Position numbers and translations under genes: made by a program
The notes under the pieces: generated by a model
Database searches by the model: none
What the model was told of the DNA's origin: nothing
Seen by the model: only the letters and a program-made list of their open reading frames with translations
Shown here: positions 1-5,426 of the stretch, piece by piece
How positions within the stretch are numbered: position 1 is the stretch's first letter
Layout: every line of letters starts with the position of its first letter
Origin: Mesoaciditogaceae bacterium
GTDB lineage: Bacteria > Thermotogota > Thermotogae > Mesoaciditogales > Mesoaciditogaceae
DNA: 9,529 nt
Assembly (NCBI GenBank): GCA_015486145.1
Contig: WFSH01000197.1
Coordinates: forward strand, 1 to 9,529
Reading direction: 5' to 3'

Positions 1-53
1 CAACATGTCCTGTGCCTCTCTTCGCAGCTATCACCTTGGTCGTGAAAATGGTC

Positions 54-75
54 ATTCCGGCCGCCGAGCCGGAAT
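54..75. repeat. Short palindromic repeat, ATTCCGGC-type
   Basis: ATTCCGGC (54-61) is exactly complementary to GCCGGAAT (68-75) across a six-base loop, giving a GC-rich hairpin in either strand. The flanks read gtc on the left and ctcg on the right. This matches, from memory, a widely scattered family of intergenic palindromes of the form GTCATTCCGG...CCGGAATC. Copy number elsewhere in the genome cannot be seen from this window. Confidence 0.6.
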
Positions 76-92
76 CTCGTTTTGAAGAGATC

Positions 93-118
93 CTGAATAG
101 TTCCGTAGAAACTTTCAG
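93..118. repeat. Second imperfect palindrome (CTGAA...TTCAG)
   Basis: CTGAA (93-97) pairs with TTCAG (114-118), and AGTT (99-102) pairs with AACT (110-113). This gives a nine-pair stem with T98 bulged and a seven-base loop. It begins 17 bases after the first palindrome ends and differs from it in sequence, so it looks like another unit of a composite repeat rather than a duplication. Confidence 0.5.
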
Positions 119-123
119 CACGT

Positions 124-151
124 GTACGGGCACGGCATGCCGTGCCCCTAC
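124..151. repeat. Perfect 20-bp palindrome in a GTAc...cTAC frame
   Basis: Bases 128-147, GGGCACGGCATGCCGTGCCC, are a perfect palindrome. The symmetry continues outward as GTA (124-126) and TAC (149-151), broken only by a C/C mismatch at 127/148. There is no T-run on the + side, so it is not a classical terminator for that strand. The GTAGGGGC...GCCCCTAC style resembles short dispersed palindromic repeats known from many bacterial genomes; this comparison is from memory. Confidence 0.6.
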
Positions 152-296
152 GAAACCAAAAAAACAATGAGCTCATATGTCCTGACAGTACTTCGAGGGT
201 GCTTGTTCTTTTACTTGATAACAAGGTATTTTTGAATGACTTTGATCAAACTTACGAGAACAGAATAGAGAATTGTCATGTTTTATCCACGCGATC

Positions 297-348
297 GTGA
301 AAAGAACCGATAATTCACAATTTTGAGTGAACGGTTCGAACGTTTCAC
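297..348. promoter_or_regulatory. Tandem GTGAA-N12-TTCAC dyads, candidate operators
   Basis: GTGAA at 297-301 faces TTCAC at 314-318. GTGAA at 327-331 faces TTCAC at 344-348. Both pairs are separated by exactly 12 bases, and the two 22-bp dyads are offset by 30 bases, close to three helical turns. The second dyad is the better one: 9 of 11 positions are symmetrical, with GTTCGAAC near its centre. Extra TTCAC half-sites occur at 354-358 and 407-411. The position, 114 bases before the MFS start, suits an operator or activator site. No regulator is encoded in the window, and the factor is unknown. Confidence 0.4.
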
Positions 349-461
349 AACTTTTCACATCCAACATGTAATTCTGACCTGATCGATATAGATGTTTAAC
401 CTTCGGTTCACAGAAATTGATGTAAAATCGTTGGAATTTCAAAATAGGAGAGTTTTTAACA

Positions 462-1868
462 ATGATCAAAAGTTTGAGAAAATGGTATCTCTCGTTTGGG
501 TTTCAGGGAATGGCCTATGGAATGGCAAGCTTGGTGATAAGTTTGTTCGTGGTTACCTCTTTGGGAGGGAATGTGGCCAATGCGAGTGTTGCCATGGCAC
601 TGTTTTCTGTGGGAAATCTTGTTGGTTCCATTTTTACTGGAGTTTTTTTAGACAGGTATCCGCATTTCTTTGCGGTGGTTTTTGTAAGTGCGTTGATGAA
701 TTCAGTGATTTCTTTGTTTATGAGTCAATCACAGCACATTGGGCCGTATTATTTGCTCTCTCTCATGATGGGATTTTTCCTTTCCATGATGAGCCCAGCT
801 ATCATAACCTATTTGAACAAAAAATACGATGATGAAACCAGAAGAAGAGAGATAAACATTCTGAATATGTTCAACAGTGTGGGTGTCAGTGTGGGAATAT
901 TCGAAGGTGGTGGATGGCTGGCGTTGAATTTATCGTTTTTGAGTGGTAACGCTGAAAAAATGAGATGGATATTCGTGATAGCGGGACTTCTTTTTGGGGT
1001 GTCCGCCGCCTTCGCTGCCACTTATTTGAAAAGAAGGACAAAAATTGTAAAGCACATTTCAAGACGTTTTAGCATGAATGCTCACTCTATTGCTGGGAAC
1101 ATCATGTCGCTGCCACACAATGTCATTTCTCCATTCAAAGCTTCCAATTTTAAGCCTGAAACTAAACGTTACATGGTTGGATTGTTCATGGTATTTTTCG
1201 GGGCAAACATGTTTTTCACCCCGTTTCCGATTTTTCTTAAAAATATTTTAGGAATGCCGAGTGGGTTCATCTTCATAGTGTATGGCTTTAGCGGCCTTTT
1301 CACCAATTTGGCATATCTTTTTACGAATCGGGCAATGGCGAGATTTAGGGACATGTCCATTATGGGTAGCGTGATTTGGATACGAATTTCCATGTTCCTT
1401 TTGATCGCTTTTATGGGGCTTATCTCCCATATTCCCTTGGCAATTTGGATCACGGTTGCCTCTTTCATGATCATAGGTTTCACATGGCCGTTTTTTTACA
1501 TTCCTGCAACTATTCAAGTAACCAATCTTGCTCTGCCAGAAAATAGAGGGAAGATCATAGGTTTGTTCAACATGGTGATCAACCTTGGGGCGATTTCGGC
1601 TTCTTTCATAGCCGGGTACGTTGCGTTAAAATTTGGGTATTTTGCCATTTTTGCCATGGGTGCTTTGGTTCTTTTCATAGGTAATAGAATACTTCGAAAA
1701 ATAGCTTTGACTTATCCCATTCGTCGCGACTTTCATAAAAGCGAAAATAGAAAATTATTCTCAAAACTGCGTGATATAATAATAAAGAATGGGAAGCGAT
1801 TGAAATGGGGAGTTTGGAAATCATCAATCTTGAAGCTAAAATCGGTGACTTCACACTTGGTCCCATAA
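462..1868 (+). CDS. MFS (major facilitator superfamily) transporter, substrate unknown
   Basis: A 468-residue inner-membrane protein with twelve hydrophobic segments, roughly at 12-34, 43-62, 69-90, 96-118, 135-157, 169-190, then 237-258, 265-288, 300-320, 326-352, 362-387 and 392-411. A basic loop of about 45 residues joins the two halves, as is usual for the family. The MFS motif A appears between helices 2 and 3: G51, G55, G60 and D64-R65 in GNLVGSIFTGVFLDR. The substrate cannot be read from sequence; sugar, drug or metabolite exchange are all possible. The ATG at 462 follows AGGAG (446-450). From about residue 418 there is a basic cytoplasmic tail of some 50 residues, of which the last 21 codons overlap the next gene. 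That overlap is unusually long, so the tail may be a late extension. Dyads upstream suggest specific regulation. Confidence 0.85.
   Translation: MIKSLRKWYLSFGFQGMAYGMASLVISLFVVTSLGGNVANASVAMALFSVGNLVGSIFTGVFLDRYPHFFAVVFVSALMNSVISLFMSQSQHIGPYYLLSLMMGFFLSMMSPAIITYLNKKYDDETRRREINILNMFNSVGVSVGIFEGGGWLALNLSFLSGNAEKMRWIFVIAGLLFGVSAAFAATYLKRRTKIVKHISRRFSMNAHSIAGNIMSLPHNVISPFKASNFKPETKRYMVGLFMVFFGANMFFTPFPIFLKNILGMPSGFIFIVYGFSGLFTNLAYLFTNRAMARFRDMSIMGSVIWIRISMFLLIAFMGLISHIPLAIWITVASFMIIGFTWPFFYIPATIQVTNLALPENRGKIIGLFNMVINLGAISASFIAGYVALKFGYFAIFAMGALVLFIGNRILRKIALTYPIRRDFHKSENRKLFSKLRDIIIKNGKRLKWGVWKSSILKLKSVTSHLVP
1772..1780 (+). promoter_or_regulatory. Extended -10 promoter inside the MFS gene end
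   Basis: TGATATAAT fits the extended -10 form TGnTATAAT exactly. No recognisable -35 hexamer lies 15-18 bases upstream. Transcription would start near 1787, about 18 bases before the ABC gene's ATG, so that gene and those downstream could be expressed apart from the transporter. The match is good but short and could arise by chance in AT-rich sequence. Confidence 0.4.
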
Positions 1869-2821
1869 GTGTTTCGTTTAAAGAAGGATGCATAACTGCC
1901 ATCCTTGGGCCGTCTGGTTCGGGAAAATCAACTTTTTTGAAAACCATATGTGGTTTGCTTCCGAGCAAAGGGAAGGTTGTGTTGAACAATCATGATTTGT
2001 CGAGTACGGCGCCTCATTTGCGCAGAATGGCGATGATGTTTCAAAATTACGCTCTCTTCCCAAACATGAATACGTTTAAGAATATATCGTTTCCCTTGAA
2101 TGTGAAGAAAGTTAAGAGCGAAATTGTGAAAAAGGTTGTTCACACCAGAGCGCGTGAAATGAATGCAGGTCTCGAAGAAAGTCTCGCTTTTATGCCGAAG
2201 GCGTTACCAGATGGGTTGAAACAGGCAACGGCTTTCGCAAGAGAAACGATCAGGGATTTTGACGTTTTTATGCTCGATGAGCCTTTTTCGAGATTGGATG
2301 CTTATCAAAAACAGTTTGTCAGAGTTGATTTGAAAAAGCGCCTTTTGAAAATGAAGAAGACTTGTATTGTCGTTTTGTCAGATGCGATCGATGCTTTATC
2401 GCTGGCAGAAAAAATAGCCGTTTTGATCGATGGGAAAATAGCTCAATTTGGTGATGCAATTGAAGTTTACGATCACCCTGAGAATCTTGAGGTTGCAAGA
2501 ATTATGTCACCGCTCGGTTTGAACGTCGTGGATTGCCGTGATTTTGAAGTACCGCCTGGATCGGTTTTGAGTTTCAGACCAAGCGGAGTTTATGAATCTG
2601 AAGATGGCATGGAGTTTGAGATAAACTCTATAGAACCGCTTGATTCACGAAGGGGATTATTTCATCTGAAAAGAAATGATTGTGAAGTCGTAGCGCTGTT
2701 ATCCAACGCCTTTTCAAAAAAGGTTGGTCAAAGGGTTAAAATATCGTTGAAACAAGGAAAAAGCTGGATCTTCAAGGGGGAAAAGTTTGAACGTACTCAG
2801 AGATTTGGTAGACGTGCTTGA
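1805..2821 (+). CDS. MalK-like ABC ATPase with degenerate signature and H-loop
   Basis: A 338-residue cytoplasmic nucleotide-binding protein of the sugar/polyamine importer type. Walker A is GPSGSGKST (35-43), the Q-loop glutamine is Q80, and Walker B is FMLDEP with catalytic E159, followed by a D-loop SRLD. The C-terminal third resembles a TOBE domain: VYDHPENLEVARIMSPLGLNVV (split here as 221-231 and 232-242) and FRPSGV (257-262), parallel to MalK's GIRPE region. Two key elements are altered. The LSGGQ signature reads LPDGL (134-138), and the switch histidine is S192 in VLSDAID. It is a little shorter than usual MalK (about 360-370). No permease or binding protein is adjacent. It may be a weak or regulatory ATPase, or work with permeases elsewhere. 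The ATG follows GGGAAG (1791-1796) and begins at the first domain strand, so the 64-base overlap with the MFS gene appears real. Confidence 0.85.
   Translation: MGSLEIINLEAKIGDFTLGPISVSFKEGCITAILGPSGSGKSTFLKTICGLLPSKGKVVLNNHDLSSTAPHLRRMAMMFQNYALFPNMNTFKNISFPLNVKKVKSEIVKKVVHTRAREMNAGLEESLAFMPKALPDGLKQATAFARETIRDFDVFMLDEPFSRLDAYQKQFVRVDLKKRLLKMKKTCIVVLSDAIDALSLAEKIAVLIDGKIAQFGDAIEVYDHPENLEVARIMSPLGLNVVDCRDFEVPPGSVLSFRPSGVYESEDGMEFEINSIEPLDSRRGLFHLKRNDCEVVALLSNAFSKKVGQRVKISLKQGKSWIFKGEKFERTQRFGRRA
2774..2780 (+). promoter_or_regulatory. Ribosome binding site fixing a TTG start
   Basis: AAGGGGG lies six bases before TTG 2787, inside the end of the ABC gene. The next in-frame ATG is at the methionine of VGMSHF, well inside the conserved N-terminal domain, so TTG 2787 is the best start for the radical SAM gene. 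Confidence 0.7.
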
Positions 2822-4535
2822 CAAAGTACGAAAACCAAGCAGATACATAGGGAACGAATACAACGCCGTTCACAAGAAAGATGTGGAAGTGAGTTTATGT
2901 CTTGTTTTTCCAGATCTTTACGACGTTGGTATGTCCCATTTTGGGCTGCACATACTGTATGACATCGTGAATTCATCAGATTTTGCAGTGTGTGAAAGAT
3001 CGTATTTGCCTTGGGTTGACATGCAAAAACTGATGGAAGAACGTTCAATTCCTTTGTACTCCTATGAAAGTTACAAGCCTTTAAAAGAATTCGATGTCGT
3101 TGGATTCACCTTGCAGTATGAAATGTCGTATACAAACGTTTTAAGAGCTTTGAGGTTGAGCAATATTCCCTTGCACAATTCGGATCGCACCAATGACGAT
3201 CCAATAGTTATTGCCGGTGGACCTTGTACCGTCAATCCAGCCCCGATGAAGCGGTTCATCGAGGCTTTTTTGATTGGAGATGGTGAAGAAGCCATTCTGG
3301 AAATTCTTGAGGCTGTAAGAGTTGGAACAAGGGAAGAAAAATTGGAAAAATTGTCCAAAATAGATGGCGTTTACGTTCCAGGCTATAATGATAAAGTCTC
3401 AAAAAGAATTATAGCCGAAATGGGGAAGGCTCCGCTTGCTCAAATTGTTCCATACACCGAGATAGTTCACGATCGAGGTGTTGTGGAAATTCTTAGAGGA
3501 TGCACTCATGGTTGTCGTTTTTGCCAGGCCGGGATGATATATCGGCCTGTTCGCGAAAGAAGTGCGAAAGAGATTTACGATATCGCAAATGAGGTAATAC
3601 GTTTGACAGGTTACGAAGAGGTAGGCCTTCTCTCTTTAAGCAGTGCAGATCATTCTCAAATCGATGACATAGTTTCCCTCTTTAAAAATCTGAAAGATCT
3701 CTCCGTTTCGATACCCTCCACACGCGTGGATGCTTTCAGTGTGGAACTCGCTAATGCCATAAGTAGTGTAAGGAAGAGTGGAATTACCCTCGCCCCAGAA
3801 GCTGGAAGTCAGAGACTCAGGGATGTGATAAATAAAGGAATAAGCGAAGAGGAAATATTTGGAGCTTTAGATAACGCGAAAAAATTTGGTTGGAGAAAAG
3901 TTAAATTGTACTTCATGATTGGTCTTCCAACAGAAACAGATGAAGATGTGATGGAGATTGGCGAAATGCTTAAACGTGTCAAAAAGATGGGCTTTGCCAA
4001 CGTGTCTGCCACTTTGGGAGTTTTTGTTCCCAAACCTCATACGCCTTTTCAGTTTGCCGAACAGATAAAGCCAGAGGAGGCGTGGAGAAGATTCAAACTC
4101 ATAAGCTGGGTGAGGAGATTTGCCAAGATCAATTTTACGGATCCGAGAAAGGCACTGATCGAGGGAGTGCTTTCCAGAGGTGGTGAAGATTTGGCTGAGG
4201 CTATTGAGATGGCAGAGGGACGTGATCTTATTTTTGCCGACTGGAGTGAGATGTTTAAACCGGATGAGTGGTTTGAAGTTTTTGAAAAGAGTGGCGTCAA
4301 AATCGAGGAAATCGTTGGGCCAAAAAACTTTGAGTACAAATTCCCATGGGATTTTGTGAATGTTGGAATATACAAAGAGTATTTATGGTTGGAATACAAA
4401 CGAGCTTTAAAAGGAATTCTCACACCTGATTGCAGAAAAAAGTGTACGATGTGTGGTGTTTGTATGAATTTTAAAGTTAAGAACGTGCTCAAGGGGGAAA
4501 AAAGAGTAATTTCAACGTCGAATGATTTAAGGTGA
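2787..4535 (+). CDS. B12-binding-type radical SAM protein (TIGR03960 family)
   Basis: A 582-residue protein of the uncharacterised family that is often fused to DUF2344. The N-terminal part (about 15-200) resembles a cobalamin-binding Rossmann domain, with KPSRYIGNEYN, FPDLYDVGMSHFGLHIL and AGGPCTVNP, but I do not see a canonical DxHxxG cobalamin ligand motif, so B12 binding is uncertain. The radical SAM cluster motif CxxxCxxC is C239, C243 and C246 in RGCTHGCRFC. Core barrel motifs follow, including LAPEAGSQRLRD (335-346), and YFMIGLPTETDED (375-387). A second cysteine group, C549, C553, C556 and C559, sits near the C-terminus and could bind another Fe-S cluster or zinc. The start is TTG 2787 behind AAGGGGG, overlapping the ABC gene by 35 bases. 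The substrate is not known to me. DUF2344 follows directly, as expected for the pair. Confidence 0.9.
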   Translation: MNVLRDLVDVLDKVRKPSRYIGNEYNAVHKKDVEVSLCLVFPDLYDVGMSHFGLHILYDIVNSSDFAVCERSYLPWVDMQKLMEERSIPLYSYESYKPLKEFDVVGFTLQYEMSYTNVLRALRLSNIPLHNSDRTNDDPIVIAGGPCTVNPAPMKRFIEAFLIGDGEEAILEILEAVRVGTREEKLEKLSKIDGVYVPGYNDKVSKRIIAEMGKAPLAQIVPYTEIVHDRGVVEILRGCTHGCRFCQAGMIYRPVRERSAKEIYDIANEVIRLTGYEEVGLLSLSSADHSQIDDIVSLFKNLKDLSVSIPSTRVDAFSVELANAISSVRKSGITLAPEAGSQRLRDVINKGISEEEIFGALDNAKKFGWRKVKLYFMIGLPTETDEDVMEIGEMLKRVKKMGFANVSATLGVFVPKPHTPFQFAEQIKPEEAWRRFKLISWVRRFAKINFTDPRKALIEGVLSRGGEDLAEAIEMAEGRDLIFADWSEMFKPDEWFEVFEKSGVKIEEIVGPKNFEYKFPWDFVNVGIYKEYLWLEYKRALKGILTPDCRKKCTMCGVCMNFKVKNVLKGEKRVISTSNDLR

Positions 4536-4536
4536 T
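4529..4536 (+). promoter_or_regulatory. Ribosome binding site deciding the DUF2344 start
   Basis: AAGGTGAT is the only good SD here. It stands four bases before TTG 4541. The in-frame GTG 4532 lies within it, and ATG 4535 is too close to use it. ATG 4535 does form a TGATG stop/start overlap with the preceding gene, so coupled restart there remains possible. Confidence 0.5.
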
Positions 4537-4540
4537 GAGT

Positions 4541-5086
4541 TTGAACGAAACCAAGAAATATCTTTTTCGTTATAAACGGTACGGACTTTTGAGATATTTG
4601 TCTCATCTTGAAACCATGACCATGATAGAAAGAATTCTAAGAAGGACTGGTGTGTTGTTCGAACAAACCAAGGGTTTCCATCAGAGAATGAAATTGTCTT
4701 TTGGCCAAGCGCTGCCAACGGGAATAATAGATCTTTGTGGATTATTTGTGGCGTCGAGTGTTGAAGACATAAAAAGCGATTTTGTGGATTTTGTGAACTC
4801 GTTGTCCCCGAGAGGATTTGAAATTTCTGGTTTTGAAGAGGTGGAAAAGAATTTTAAAATTTCAAAAGCCTTGATGGGTTATGAGTTCAAGATGTTGTTC
4901 AACATGGTACCACCAGCGCCTTTAGCTGAAAAAGCGTCAAAAGTCAACGGTATGTGGATAGTTAAATTTTACAAGCCTTTTAACGCTTCCGTTCCAAAAA
5001 ATGGAGAATTTGGCCAGTATTTGACGTTGAGGAGCAAAGTTGTGTTTTCGGAGGTGCACTTTGATCAAGGTATTGGTGGTAGATGA
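4541..5086 (+). CDS. DUF2344 protein (TIGR03936 family), radical SAM partner
   Basis: About 181 residues, matching the domain that is C-terminally fused to the radical SAM protein in many bacteria. The family pattern is visible: YLFRYKRYGLLRYLSHLE (7-24), a helix with ERILRRTG (30-37), then GFHQRMKLSFGQALPTGI (45-62), which corresponds to the usual GF-(N)-P-KISFG-ALP-G stretch with the proline-containing portion replaced by HQRM. The role is unknown; being fused or adjacent implies work on the same substrate as the radical SAM enzyme. I chose TTG 4541 because AAGGTGAT precedes it and because its SD-gtTTGAACG context repeats that of the preceding gene. GTG 4532 or ATG 4535 would add two or three residues and touch the radical SAM stop. 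The end overlaps the receiver gene by 26 bases. Confidence 0.8.
   Translation: MNETKKYLFRYKRYGLLRYLSHLETMTMIERILRRTGVLFEQTKGFHQRMKLSFGQALPTGIIDLCGLFVASSVEDIKSDFVDFVNSLSPRGFEISGFEEVEKNFKISKALMGYEFKMLFNMVPPAPLAEKASKVNGMWIVKFYKPFNASVPKNGEFGQYLTLRSKVVFSEVHFDQGIGGR
5050..5056 (+). promoter_or_regulatory. Ribosome binding site fixing the receiver's TTG start
   Basis: GGAGGTG, inside the DUF2344 gene, stands four bases before TTG 5061. An in-frame TTG at 5040 would add CFRRCTL to the protein but lies upstream of this SD and has none of its own. Starting at 5061 gives MIKVLVVDDSD, the normal beginning of a receiver domain. Confidence 0.75.
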
Positions 5087-5426
5087 TTCAGATGTGTTGA
5101 GAAAAATAACTAAGTTTAATCTGAAACGAGCTGGTTTTGAAGTTTACGAAGCTGTAGATGGATTGGATGGGCTGAAAAAGATGAGAGAGCTAAAACCACA
5201 AGTCGTTGTTCTTGACGTTATGATGCCCAATCTCGATGGATTTGGATGCTTGGCGAAAATGCGGGCCGATGTTGAGCTTTCTGGCATAAAGGTTATAGTG
5301 TTAACTGCAAAGGGCGGTGACGACGACGCTGAGCATGCTTTGAAATTGGGAGCCGATAAATTTCTCACAAAACCTTTTAGCCCCAAAAACTTGGTGGAGG
5401 CTGTTAATGAACTTGCAAGAGAGTGA
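5061..5426 (+). CDS. Single-domain response regulator (CheY/Spo0F-like receiver)
   Basis: A 121-residue stand-alone receiver domain. The acidic pair is D8-D9, the phosphoacceptor is D52 in VVVLDVMMPNLDGF, the switch threonine is T82 in VLTAKG, and the conserved lysine is K104 in LTKPFS. There is no output domain, so it must act by contacting another protein. The obvious candidate is the phosphatase encoded next, whose gene overlaps this one by 20 bases. CheY itself is less likely because no flagellar or chemotaxis gene is adjacent, although a CheR-like gene starts some 4 kb downstream. No histidine kinase lies in the window, so the phosphoryl donor is unknown. TTG 5061 is chosen on its SD and on family length. 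Confidence 0.92.
   Translation: MIKVLVVDDSDVLRKITKFNLKRAGFEVYEAVDGLDGLKKMRELKPQVVVLDVMMPNLDGFGCLAKMRADVELSGIKVIVLTAKGGDDDAEHALKLGADKFLTKPFSPKNLVEAVNELARE

Larger units (their letters stand above)
1..461. other. Gene-free leader region with repeats and operator-like dyads
   Basis: I see no credible coding region here. Bases 1-53 show no structure. Bases 54-151 hold three adjacent palindromes, listed separately. Bases 152-461 are AT-rich. They contain a weak CTTGTT / AACAAG hairpin (202-207 with 220-225) followed by a short T-run, a perfect TTTGATCAAA palindrome (241-250), and the GTGAA/TTCAC dyads at 297-348. A possible -10 box, TAAAAT at 423-428, lies about 35 bases before the first gene but has no convincing -35. 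No tRNA fold or known riboswitch was recognised. Confidence 0.7.

Noticed and set aside
54..151. CRISPR array or phage attachment site
   Set aside because: The three palindromes differ from each other, have no regular spacers, and no cas, integrase or tRNA gene is nearby.
202..234. Possible intrinsic terminator (CTTGTT / AACAAG then T-run)
   Set aside because: Stem is only six AT-rich pairs with a 12-base loop, and there is no gene upstream in the window for it to end.
173..469. 98-codon reverse-strand ORF in the leader region
   Set aside because: No SD before its start, it runs over the MFS start and the dyads, and its composition (mixed Cys, His, Gln, no domain pattern) looks like random AT-rich sequence.
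392..832. 146-codon + strand ORF overlapping the MFS gene start
   Set aside because: Rich in Cys, Trp and Phe with no recognisable pattern; it is the alternate frame of the transporter's hydrophobic codons.
4049..4606. 185-codon reverse ORF opposite the radical SAM gene end
   Set aside because: Lies antisense to conserved family sequence, with no SD or domain signal.
5040..5060. Upstream TTG start for the receiver gene
   Set aside because: It precedes the GGAGGTG SD, and the extra residues CFRRCTL do not belong to a receiver domain.
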